A stretch of 64,000 nt of DNA from the NCBI GenBank assembly GCA_034431435.1, contig DAOUDG010000037.1:17826-81825 (forward strand). The letters are read 5' to 3'. This DNA is from JAHCIE01 sp034431435 (GTDB lineage: Bacteria > Chloroflexota > Anaerolineae > Epilineales > JAHCIE01). Below the pieces are notes generated by a model. The model saw only the letters and a list, made by a program, of their open reading frames with translations. It was not told where the DNA came from and did not search any database. Numbering within the stretch: the stretch's first letter is position 1; each line of letters starts with the position of its first letter. The position numbers and the translations under genes are program-made. Of this stretch, positions 56,984 to 64,000 are shown piece after piece.

Positions 56984-58666
56984 CTAGATGCGGCGTCGGC
57001 GGGCGTATAGCAGCCCTGTCGCGCCCATGCAGACGGCCAGAAGAAGCGCCAGCCAGCCGAAGGGCAGGGAGGGACGACTGGCGACGACCTCGAAGCCATC
57101 GATGGAGCAGCGCGGCCCGGCCGCGCCCTCGCTCGGGCCTTCCGGCACGCTGAGCTGCAAGGTGTGCAGGCCACGCCCCAGGCCGTGGGCCAGCGGGGCG
57201 CGCGCCTGCCACTGCCGCTCGCCCTGGTACAGCTCGATGTAGGAGCGTCCCCTGGCGTCACGCGGCAAGCCTGCCACTGGCTGCCCATCCACGGTGACCA
57301 GGCAGCGGCCCGCCTCTGGGCCGCGCGACGTGAGCAGGTCAACGGCCTCACCCTGGAACTGGAACGTCAGCGTCGCGCCGGGGTGGTCGCTGTTGACATA
57401 AGTCCCGCCGCTGGCCTGGGGAGCCAGGACCATCTGCCAGCCGCCCGATGAGGCCACCGGGACGCTTGTCTCCTCGTAGTGGCCGTCGCCGGCCGCGCGG
57501 AGCGCGGCGGTCGCGTCCTTGACGGCCTTGTACACCGTGCGCGGGGTGAAGTCGACATCGACCATGCGGAAATAGTAGTCAGCCCGGTCCGGCGACTTGT
57601 CGCCGACCTGGCGGAAGTACCAGATGTTGAACACCCCGGCCCACGGCCAATTGTCGCGCGCGTAGCGAATCCCGTCGATGGTGTACTGGGCCTGTTGCGG
57701 CTCTTCGACACGCTTCCAGGTCAGCTCGTCGTCGGGAAAGTCGGATGGTGCGGCGTTCCAACCGTATTCGTTGAACCAGATAGGCTTATTCCCGTCGCCG
57801 TATTGTTCCATGATGGCGCGCTGGAGCGTCACCCGCTGGAAGTTCAGGCGGTTGGGGTCGGCCGGGGCTGTCGGCGGGTCTGCGAAGCCAAAGGCATTAG
57901 ACGACAAGATGTCGAAGCTATCCTTCGCGCCTGCCTGGTACATCTCCTCGAGGAACGTCAGGTCCGACAGGTTGCGACGGTCGGGGAAGCTCTCCAGGGT
58001 CATGGCGAGGGGAGCCGACAGCACGACGATGTTGGGGTCGGCTTCCTTGGCGCGGGTGTAGGCGATCTTGAGCAGCCGCGCATACTCAGTGGGGGAGACT
58101 GGCCGCGCGCCCCATTCCGGGAAAATGTTAGGCTCGTTCCAGACCTGGATGTAACGGATCTTGCCCTTGTAGCGATTGACGAATTCGTAGACGAAGTCGC
58201 CGTAGTCCTCGAAGCGGTCTGGCGGCGCTTGCGGGTAGCGGTTGTCGACGCGGCTCCAGGCGGGCGGCCGATCGAGGCGGGCGATGACCTGGATGCCGTT
58301 GCGAGCGAACAGGTCGACCATCTCGTCGTACTTCTGCCAGGTGCTATGCCCGTCGCCGTCGACGAAGCGACCCTTCGCCTTCGGCTCGATGGCTTCCCAG
58401 GCAAAGGATTGCTTGGCCCAACCGATGCCTGCCGCCTGGGCCATCTGAACGGTCTTCTCACGCTTCCACGCTTCCACCTCCAGGTCGAGGAAGAAGTTCG
58501 CGCCGTAGGGGTTGATATCGGTGTGAGGGATGTCGCGCCGCGCGGCGCTGGCCGTGTCAGACACATAGTCCGACCAGCCGTAGACGGCGACGACCATCAG
58601 AGCCGCTGCCGCGCTGACGGCGGCGAGGAGGCGTAGCAGTCGGGGGTGGGTCAGCCAACGAGTCAT
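56984..58666 (-). CDS. Membrane-anchored glycoside hydrolase-like protein (clan GH-A)
   Basis: The protein has 560 residues with an N-terminal TM segment (~residues 11-30). The (beta/alpha)8-type catalytic domain follows: ANFFLDLEVEAWKREKTVQM, IGWAKQSFAWEAIEP, and the acid/base Glu in IQVWNEPNIFPEWG (E178), the nucleophile in PIWFNEYGWN (E300). The spacing fits GH5/GH39-like enzymes. A beta-sandwich of ~130 residues and a C-terminal TM segment with a RRRR end follow, so both ends are membrane-associated. The substrate is not evident. It is the second gene of an operon, 10 nt after the LuxR-Kelch gene. Confidence 0.83.
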   Translation of the reverse strand: MTRWLTHPRLLRLLAAVSAAAALMVVAVYGWSDYVSDTASAARRDIPHTDINPYGANFFLDLEVEAWKREKTVQMAQAAGIGWAKQSFAWEAIEPKAKGRFVDGDGHSTWQKYDEMVDLFARNGIQVIARLDRPPAWSRVDNRYPQAPPDRFEDYGDFVYEFVNRYKGKIRYIQVWNEPNIFPEWGARPVSPTEYARLLKIAYTRAKEADPNIVVLSAPLAMTLESFPDRRNLSDLTFLEEMYQAGAKDSFDILSSNAFGFADPPTAPADPNRLNFQRVTLQRAIMEQYGDGNKPIWFNEYGWNAAPSDFPDDELTWKRVEEPQQAQYTIDGIRYARDNWPWAGVFNIWYFRQVGDKSPDRADYYFRMVDVDFTPRTVYKAVKDATAALRAAGDGHYEETSVPVASSGGWQMVLAPQASGGTYVNSDHPGATLTFQFQGEAVDLLTSRGPEAGRCLVTVDGQPVAGLPRDARGRSYIELYQGERQWQARAPLAHGLGRGLHTLQLSVPEGPSEGAAGPRCSIDGFEVVASRPSLPFGWLALLLAVCMGATGLLYARRRRI

Positions 58667-58676
58667 GTACCGAGTC

Positions 58677-60056
58677 TCAAGGCGCCGGCCTGCCCAGGGG
58701 CAGGGTCAGTTGGAACAGGGCCTGGTAAGCTCGATTGGTTGCCAGTGGGCCATCGCCGCCGATGGCGTGCAGGCGCAGATCACTGGCGGCCAGGCCCAGA
58801 CCGGTCCACTCGCCTTCAAAGGGGGTAGCTTCGATACGCCAGCTATCACTACTGACGTCATAACTGGCGACGGCCTGATTGGCCGGGCCGCCGCCGATGG
58901 CGATAATACGCCGCCCCACGGGCGCGGCGGCCAGGCGACTGCGGGGTTCTGGCAGCGGCGCGCGCGCCACCCAGGCCGGCGTTCCGCTACCGGCGGATGG
59001 GTCTAGCATCTCGTTGGCCGTCAGTGGGGCGTCGTTCGCGCCACCAATGACGTAGATGTGGCCGTCGATGACGGCTGCGGCGGCGTAGGCGCGCGGAGTG
59101 AGCATCGGCGGGCCTTCCTGCCAGTCGCTTGCCCCCGGCGTGTAGATCAGGGTCTCGGCGCGGGGGCGTTCCCCGTCCCAACCGCCCATTACGTAGATCT
59201 TGCCGTCGAGGGCGGCCAGGGCGTAGCCGCACACGGCGCGCGGGAGTGGTGGCGCGGTCGTCCAGTGGTCGGTGGCAGGGTTGTACACTTCGACCACGCT
59301 CTGCGGCCGGCCGGCCGCATCGCAGCCACCTGGGACGTACACCTGGCCGCCGACTACCACGCCGCTGACGTCACGCACCGGCGTCGGCTTTGCCTGCCGA
59401 GCGTGCCAGCTGTTGTCGGGGGTGTAGCGTGTCACCTCGCCGCTGACGCCGTCGGCGGTCTGCCCGGCGATGGCGTACAGACTCTCGCCGACAGCGGCCA
59501 CCGCCAGGCCTGCGCGGGGAGTGGGCAAGGGAGCAAGCTCTGCCCAACGCTGCCCGGCCACGGTGACGGCCGCCGCATCGATGGGCGTGGGCAGGGCGGT
59601 CGGGCTGGCGCGGCCGGCGGCGCTCGTCACCTGCCACGCCAGGCCGGCGCCCAACGCCAGAGCCAGCACAACCAGTGGTACGACCCACAGCGGGACACGC
59701 TGCGCCGCTGGGATCGGGGTGAGCACAGGAACAGGGGGTGCGGCGGCTGGCTCGGCGACCAGCAGGGCCGGGGTGGAGCCATCGCCCGGCTCGGCGGCGC
59801 GCGCTACTTCCGCAGCGCGTGTGGTGTCGTCGAGGGCAGCCTTTGGCAGGGGGACCAGCCCGGCGTGGATAGCGTAGAGGGTCGCTTCGGTCCGCGACTG
59901 CGCGCCGAGCTTGTCGAAGATGTTACGCACGTGGACCTTGACGGTGTTGACGCTGATGAACAACTCGTCAGCAATCTGCTGATTGGTCGCACCTGTCGCC
60001 AGCAAGCGTAGGACGTCGATCTCACGCTCGCTCAAGGTCCGCGAGGGCTCAATCAT
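58677..60056 (-). CDS. LuxR-type HTH fused through a TM helix to a Kelch propeller
   Basis: The protein has 459 residues; the ATG at 60056 has GGAGAAAAG upstream, and the longer frame adds an unlikely 18 residues. Residues 5-65 are a LuxR/GerE HTH (LSEREIDVLRLLATGATNQQ and FISVNTVKVHVRNIFDKLGA). A Pro/Ala linker leads to one TM helix at 122-142. Residues ~168-455 form six Kelch blades, with GG pairs such as IYVMGGWDGERP and IYVIGGAND and a Trp ending each blade. Topology predicts a cytoplasmic DNA-binding domain and an external propeller, like ToxR/CadC one-component receptors. It starts the operon with the glycoside hydrolase gene. Confidence 0.85.
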   Translation of the reverse strand: MIEPSRTLSEREIDVLRLLATGATNQQIADELFISVNTVKVHVRNIFDKLGAQSRTEATLYAIHAGLVPLPKAALDDTTRAAEVARAAEPGDGSTPALLVAEPAAAPPVPVLTPIPAAQRVPLWVVPLVVLALALGAGLAWQVTSAAGRASPTALPTPIDAAAVTVAGQRWAELAPLPTPRAGLAVAAVGESLYAIAGQTADGVSGEVTRYTPDNSWHARQAKPTPVRDVSGVVVGGQVYVPGGCDAAGRPQSVVEVYNPATDHWTTAPPLPRAVCGYALAALDGKIYVMGGWDGERPRAETLIYTPGASDWQEGPPMLTPRAYAAAAVIDGHIYVIGGANDAPLTANEMLDPSAGSGTPAWVARAPLPEPRSRLAAAPVGRRIIAIGGGPANQAVASYDVSSDSWRIEATPFEGEWTGLGLAASDLRLHAIGGDGPLATNRAYQALFQLTLPLGRPAP

Positions 60057-60167
60057 GGAGGCTTTTCTCCAGACCAGAGGCGGGCCGAAGTGGACCCGAA
60101 CTCGCGCCAATTATAGCCATCGGGACAGGGCGCGGCAAACAATAGGCGGCCGAACCTGGCAAAGCGG

Positions 60168-60198
60168 ACGCCCGTCGCTGCTCGGCAGCGACGGGCGT
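60168..60198 (-). terminator. Terminator of the tRNA-Arg gene
   Basis: A perfect 13-bp stem (ACGCCCGTCGCTG 60168-60180 with 60186-60198) and a 5-nt loop, 12 nt past the tRNA 3' end in the minus direction. Confidence 0.75.
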
Positions 60199-60209
60199 GG
60201 CCCTGGGTG

Positions 60210-60283
60210 TACCCCCGGTAGGACTCGAACCTACGACACCCTGTTCCGAAGACAGGTGCTCTAATCCTCTGAGCTACGGGGGC
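60210..60283 (-). tRNA. tRNA-Arg (anticodon UCG)
   Basis: Read on the minus strand, a full cloverleaf is present: acceptor GCCCCCG pairing with CGGGGGT, D-arm GCTCAGAGGATTAGAGC, anticodon stem CCTGT/ACAGG with loop CTTCGGA (anticodon TCG, reading CGA), and T-arm GTAGG-TTCGAGT-CCTAC. The discriminator is A and no CCA is encoded. G1 pairs with U72 as a wobble. Confidence 0.93.
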
Positions 60284-60349
60284 GCGCCAATATGACGCCC
60301 CGATGAGTCCTAATCATACGTCACGAGGCTGCATTTTGGAGTGGGGTTT

Positions 60350-60378
60350 TTGCGGGAGCTGACAGGCCGCTGTATACT
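60350..60378 (+). promoter_or_regulatory. Promoter giving a leaderless trmI transcript
   Basis: TTGCGG (60350-60355), a 17-nt spacer and TATACT (60373-60378). Only 6 nt separate the -10 from the ATG at 60385, so the mRNA would begin at or next to the start codon. Confidence 0.7.
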
Positions 60379-60384
60379 TGATGT

Positions 60385-61251
60385 ATGAATCATGATTTGG
60401 AGAGCGCGCCGGAGGTGGCCGCGGCGGGCCAACTGGTGCTGATGGTCAGCGCCGACAATAAGCGCTTTATCATTCGGCTTACCCCCGGCGCTGAGTTTCA
60501 TACCCACAAGGGCCGCATGTTCCACGACGATATCATCGGTCAGCCGCTGGGCCGAGTCGTTGTCACCCATCGCGGCGACCGCTTCGTCGCCCTCCAGGCT
60601 ACGCTGTTCGACCTCATCATGAGCGTGCAACGCGGCGGCACGATCATGTATCCCAAGGATATCGCCTACGCTCTCCTCAAGCTGGGGGCCGGGCCGGGGG
60701 CGCGAGTCATCGAAGCAGGGACGGGCAGCGGCGGCCTGACTACCGCCCTGGCGACCTATGTTCGCCCGCTGGGGCGCGTTTATTCCTACGAGGCGCGCGA
60801 GGACATGCAGTCGCGCGCCCGCAAGAATCTGGAGCGGATCGGCCTCGACGAGTGGGTCGATTTCCACGTTCGTGATATTGCTGAAGGGTTCGACGAAACC
60901 CACGTCGACGCGGTGTTCCTGGATGTGCGCGAGCCGGAGGATTATCTGGCGCAGGCGTGGGCAGCGCTGCGGTGGGGCGGCGCGTTCGGCTCCCTCGTCC
61001 CCACCACCAATCAGGTGAGCGAGGTGCTGGCTGGCATGCAGGCGATGGGCTTTATGGACATCGAGGTGGCGGAGATCATCTTGCGTCTGTACAAGACCGT
61101 CCCGGCTCGCCTGCGGCCCATGGATCGCCTGACTCCACACACCGGGTATCTGCTGTTTGGCCGCAAGGCCATGCCTCTCGCGGCGGTTGGCGCGGATGCC
61201 GACGATGAGGACGAGCCAGAGAACGGGAAAGGCGAGGCGGACGTAAGATAA
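60385..61251 (+). CDS. trmI: tRNA (adenine-58-N1)-methyltransferase, TrmI family
   Basis: The protein has 288 residues. An N-terminal beta domain (AGQLVLMVSADNKRFIIRLTPG, then FHTHKGRMFHDDIIG) precedes the Rossmann methyltransferase: IMYPKDIAYALLKLGAGPG, motif I VIEAGTGSGGLTTALA, YSYEAREDMQSRARKNLER and AVFLDVREPEDYLAQA. The order is that of TrmI, which makes m1A58 in the tRNA T-loop. A Glu/Asp-rich tail ends it. No Shine-Dalgarno precedes the ATG. It is divergent from the tRNA-Arg gene. Confidence 0.92.
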   Translation: MNHDLESAPEVAAAGQLVLMVSADNKRFIIRLTPGAEFHTHKGRMFHDDIIGQPLGRVVVTHRGDRFVALQATLFDLIMSVQRGGTIMYPKDIAYALLKLGAGPGARVIEAGTGSGGLTTALATYVRPLGRVYSYEAREDMQSRARKNLERIGLDEWVDFHVRDIAEGFDETHVDAVFLDVREPEDYLAQAWAALRWGGAFGSLVPTTNQVSEVLAGMQAMGFMDIEVAEIILRLYKTVPARLRPMDRLTPHTGYLLFGRKAMPLAAVGADADDEDEPENGKGEADVR

Positions 61252-61296
61252 AGAGTCGAGGCGCGGTTGCTACGAAGCAGGGTGGAGGAAACGATT

Positions 61297-62220
61297 ATGA
61301 TCGCGTTTGTGTTCAGCGGGGGAGGCAGTCGCGGCGCGTTGCAGGTCGGCGCGCTGCGCGCCTTGCTGGAGCGAGGCATTGCGCCCGACATGGTTGTCGG
61401 CACGTCGGTCGGTGGCATCAATGCCGCCGCGCTGGCTGGTGATCCGTCCATGGGCAACATCGAGCGCATGGAGACCTTGTGGCGGCAGACGCGGCGCTCC
61501 GACGTCTACCCGGGTAGCCGGGTGCAGATTGCCTGGCGGGTCGCGATGGGCAAGGGCAGCCTGTATCCCAACGATGGCCTGAAGCGCCACCTTTACCGCC
61601 ACATCACGTCGACCGCCGAATCCTTCGCTGACCTGGTACTGCCCTGCTACATCGTCGCCACCAATCTCGACACGGGCGCGATGCGCGTGCTGGGTGAGCG
61701 GCCCGCCGATAGGGTCCTCGACGCGCTAATGGCGACGACGGCCTTGCCCCCGTTGCACCCACCGTACCACCTGGACGACGGTGAGTACGTGGACGGCGCG
61801 ATGACCGCGCTGCTGCCCGTCGAGGTAGCGATCGCGCACGGCGCGCGCGAAGTGTATGCCCTGCACATCATCGACGGCCCCACGCCACCGGTGGGACGGC
61901 GCACCATGCTGCAAATTGGCGGCAAGGCCATCGGCGCGCTCGTTCAGCGCCAGTGGCAGGACACTGTGGCGCGGGTTGAAAAAGGGCCTGTCCGCCTGCA
62001 CCATATCCGGCTGACGCCGCCCGAGCCGTGCCCCATGTGGGACTATTCCAAGACCGACTTGCTTCTCCAGGCAGGCTACAACCAGGCGGTCGCCTTTCTG
62101 GGAGCGATGCAACCCGCCCCTACACCCTGGCATGTGCGGGCACGTCAGCGGGCGGCGTCTATAATACGAGCGCCTCGCCCGGCGACCAGCGACACCAAGC
62201 TCAGTGAGCGGCTACGGTAG
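61297..62220 (+). CDS. Patatin-like phospholipase (RssA/NTE type)
   Basis: The protein has 307 residues; the ATG at 61297 follows GGTGGAGGA. The oxyanion loop FVFSGGGSRGALQVGAL, the nucleophile elbow GTSVGGINAAALAG (GxSxG) and the DG dyad in YVDGAMTALLPVEVAI make up the Ser-Asp catalytic pair. The size and the ALHIIDGPTPP segment match bacterial RssA-like hydrolases that act on acyl lipids. There is no signal peptide, so it is cytoplasmic or peripherally membrane-bound. It is 45 nt downstream of trmI. Confidence 0.9.
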   Translation: MIAFVFSGGGSRGALQVGALRALLERGIAPDMVVGTSVGGINAAALAGDPSMGNIERMETLWRQTRRSDVYPGSRVQIAWRVAMGKGSLYPNDGLKRHLYRHITSTAESFADLVLPCYIVATNLDTGAMRVLGERPADRVLDALMATTALPPLHPPYHLDDGEYVDGAMTALLPVEVAIAHGAREVYALHIIDGPTPPVGRRTMLQIGGKAIGALVQRQWQDTVARVEKGPVRLHHIRLTPPEPCPMWDYSKTDLLLQAGYNQAVAFLGAMQPAPTPWHVRARQRAASIIRAPRPATSDTKLSERLR

Positions 62221-62253
62221 TTCGTCGGCGTTGCGGCGTTCATTCGACAAGCA

Positions 62254-62283
62254 GAGGGGGGCGTGTCATCGCACGCCCCCCTC
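62254..62283. terminator. Bidirectional terminator after the patatin gene
   Basis: A perfect 12-bp stem (GAGGGGGGCGTG 62254-62265 with 62272-62283) and a TCATCG loop, between convergent genes. Confidence 0.82.
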
Positions 62284-62300
62284 AATATTGATGCGCGCTG

Positions 62301-64000
62301 TCAGCGTCTTTGACGCCGCACCCGATAGCGAAGGTAGCCCAACAGGCCGGTCAGGCCGCCACCAAGCAGCAGAATCGTCGACGCTTCAGGAATCTCCGGC
62401 GGCGGTGAGGACGAGCCGCCGAAGGGCGTGGCCGTCGGCTGAGGAACGACCGGCGTGAGGGTCGGCGCGTTGCCGCCGGTGGCGGGCGTCATCGGGGCGG
62501 GTGTCGCGGGCGTCGGGCGTGGTGTGCTGGTGGCCGAGGGAGTCGGCGACGGTGTGGCGGTCGGCGCGGTCTCTTTAGGCGGAACGTCGCCCGTGTACTT
62601 TTGCAGGCCCAGGGTCGTGCCGATCCACAGGTTATCGTTGCTGTCGACGACCAGGGCGGTGATGTGGCCGCTGGTGAGCGGCGAATTCTTGGGGGTGAAG
62701 GTCCGCCACTCACCGTTCACCAGGACGCGGATACCACCCTGGGCATAATACTGATTGCCCTGCCCGGCGGGAAAGACCTTGGCCGGGAAGTCCTCCACAT
62801 CCTGGCCGCCCCGTGACAGGCCCACCCAGGGCGTGCCGCCACCCTTCTGCCGGTAGGCGACTGCGCTCGCCCAGCCCTCATCGGTGAACTTGGCGTTCTG
62901 CCACGCGCCCTGCCCCGACGGCAGCCAGTTGATCACAGCGTTGGCGAGGAAGGGGTCGAGCGACTTGGGAGGGTCGGCGGAATAGCCCCCGATCCAGGCC
63001 GTTCCGTCCGGCGCATAGTAGGCCGAGCGCGCGTCGCCGGCGCTGAGGGTGAGGCCGTTTTGGCCTGCGACAAAGTTTGTCCACGTGCCGTTCGCCAGGC
63101 GGCTCGCGCCACCTGTCTGTGCCTCGCCGGGATTGGTGGGTGAGGTGTTCGCTACCCACACCTGACCACCGTTGCTGCTCAAGTCGGTGATTTCGTTGGC
63201 GATAATGGTAGGGGCCTGGATCGGCGTTCCCCACGCACTGGTCGCGGTGTTGTAGACCCCCAGACCGCCCGATACAGAGGGCATACCGTGGGGTTCGGGC
63301 CAGTTGTTACCCGTGCCCACAAATACCTGTGAACCCTGACGCGCCAGGCTCGAGACGGACTCGCCGGGTAGGGCGGGACCTGGGTCGATGATCTCCCAGG
63401 GTGGGTTGTCGATGGCGACGCCACCCTTGAGGATCTGGCCTCCGGGAAGCTGGTCACGCAGGAGGCCTACCCACAGGCGGCTCTTGTCGTCAAACATCAG
63501 GCTGCTGACCGCACTGCTCACCTGTCCTGTACTGGAGTCGCCGATAGGATAGGGGTGCCACTTGCCCTGCGTGTCGAGGAAGTTCAGGCCGGAGCCGGCC
63601 CACTCGCCAGGGGAGGTGGGGAAGGCGGCGCCGACCCACACCGAGCCGTCGCTCTTGAGGGCGATGGCGGCGATGTGGTTGGAACGGGGGGTGAGACCCA
63701 GGGCGGCGGTGGACAGGACGGTGGTCTTGGGCGGGGCGAAGGACAGGGCGCCGATGCCGTGACCCTCGGTGCCCTGGGAGTAGGCGACGGTGCCGACCTC
63801 GGGGAGGCGAGCGCTGGTGCCGAAGTAGGCCAGGGGCTGAGCGGGGTCGAGGAGGATGGCGCGGACGAGGTTACCTGGCAGCTTCTGGCCGGTGGTGCCG
63901 CCGTCGGTGTTGTAGAGGGCGCAGACGGGGACAGAGGTAGAGTCGAAGCCGCCGTCCCAGGTGAGGCGACAGACGCCGAGGCCCTCGCCACGGTCGAGGT
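62301..64000 (-). CDS. Secreted beta-propeller protein with PEP-CTERM-like anchor (5' end outside window)
   Basis: The frame stays open from the stop at 62301 to the right edge, so at least 566 residues are present and the N-terminus is missing. The first in-frame ATG/GTG/TTG seen is at 63641, but the coding pattern continues upstream (for example CRLTWDGGFDSTSVPVCALY near the edge), so that is not the start. Repeats such as SVWVGAAF, RLWVGLLRDQ, QVWVANTS and NLWIGTTLGLQKY resemble the two-component-regulator propeller. A Thr/Pro/Ala linker leads to IPEASTILLLGGGLTGLLGY and an Arg-rich end, a PEP-CTERM-like sorting tail. No exosortase lies in the window. Confidence 0.8.
   Translation of the reverse strand, partial: LDRGEGLGVCRLTWDGGFDSTSVPVCALYNTDGGTTGQKLPGNLVRAILLDPAQPLAYFGTSARLPEVGTVAYSQGTEGHGIGALSFAPPKTTVLSTAALGLTPRSNHIAAIALKSDGSVWVGAAFPTSPGEWAGSGLNFLDTQGKWHPYPIGDSSTGQVSSAVSSLMFDDKSRLWVGLLRDQLPGGQILKGGVAIDNPPWEIIDPGPALPGESVSSLARQGSQVFVGTGNNWPEPHGMPSVSGGLGVYNTATSAWGTPIQAPTIIANEITDLSSNGGQVWVANTSPTNPGEAQTGGASRLANGTWTNFVAGQNGLTLSAGDARSAYYAPDGTAWIGGYSADPPKSLDPFLANAVINWLPSGQGAWQNAKFTDEGWASAVAYRQKGGGTPWVGLSRGGQDVEDFPAKVFPAGQGNQYYAQGGIRVLVNGEWRTFTPKNSPLTSGHITALVVDSNDNLWIGTTLGLQKYTGDVPPKETAPTATPSPTPSATSTPRPTPATPAPMTPATGGNAPTLTPVVPQPTATPFGGSSSPPPEIPEASTILLLGGGLTGLLGYLRYRVRRQRR

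Noticed and set aside
63584..63991. 135-aa minus-strand ORF at the right edge
   Set aside because: The true frame (offset) is open to the edge and continues the propeller repeats; this frame is Ser/Pro low-complexity.

Overview
The window is a GC-rich (roughly 65%), densely packed bacterial chromosome segment. The best fit is a member of the Chloroflexota (Anaerolineae-like). That placement is an inference from several traits seen together: secreted proteins with long Thr-Pro linkers, a cohesin-type domain, a PEP-CTERM-like C-terminal anchor, membrane-anchored propeller proteins, and Firmicutes-like housekeeping blocks (tmk-darA; yqeY-pgpH-ybeY-dgkA). No rRNA or other direct phylogenetic marker is present. 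I see no phage, insertion sequence, CRISPR array or obvious genomic island. Most promoters have readable sigma-70 hexamers (TTGNNN, 16-17 nt, TANNNT).

Layout. 1-1.9 kb: tail of a cohesin-domain protein, a strong inverted repeat, and a secreted Thr-Pro-rich protein behind a consensus promoter. 1.9-7.5 kb (minus strand): aminotransferase, RqcH (ribosome rescue), an MFS exporter behind a palindromic operator, a cupin and a nitroreductase. 7.5-11.3 kb: Fe(III) ABC permease and binding protein, divergent from a DtxR-family regulator with overlapping promoters. 11.3-17.1 kb (minus): a probable DNA-repair operon, mrfA (helicase with an embedded HNH nuclease motif), mrfB (exonuclease), a metallophosphoesterase and an FAD reductase. 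17.2-19.5 kb: class IV aminotransferase, methyltransferase and two small unknown proteins. 19.5-25.6 kb: a large membrane glycosyltransferase-like protein and a MoxR/DUF58/DUF4129 operon. 25.8-31.6 kb: S1-domain protein, short GlmU-like nucleotidyltransferase, CNNM/CorC-type protein, cytidine deaminase and an orphan molybdenum hydroxylase large subunit. 31.9-37.2 kb: integral membrane proteins, an acetyltransferase/glycosyltransferase pair and a BrkB-type protein. 37.2-45.6 kb: priA, gmk, an FmdB zinc ribbon, darA, tmk, an R3H ATPase, GNAT and DUF1232. 45.7-49.1 kb: galT-galK, then an ECF sigma factor with a membrane partner. 49.3-56.9 kb: ArsA-type ATPase, HIT, YqeY, PgpH, YbeY, DgkA, tandem GNAT and acyl-CoA dehydrogenase. 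57-60.1 kb: glycoside hydrolase in an operon with a LuxR-TM-Kelch fusion. 60.2-64 kb: tRNA-Arg, leaderless trmI, patatin, and a secreted propeller protein that runs off the window.

How the genes work together. Themes are nucleotide and DNA maintenance (priA, gmk, tmk, mrfAB, cdd), ribosome quality control and maturation (RqcH, YbeY, TrmI), c-di-AMP signalling (a PgpH-type hydrolase and a DarA-type receptor), the Leloir pathway (galTK), iron uptake under a metal-responsive repressor, and a cell-surface layer of secreted or anchored glycan- and propeller-type proteins. The most unusual items are the HNH motif inside MrfA, the membrane-spanning LuxR-Kelch regulator paired with a glycoside hydrolase, an enlarged PriA, and a GlmU lacking most of its acetyltransferase half.
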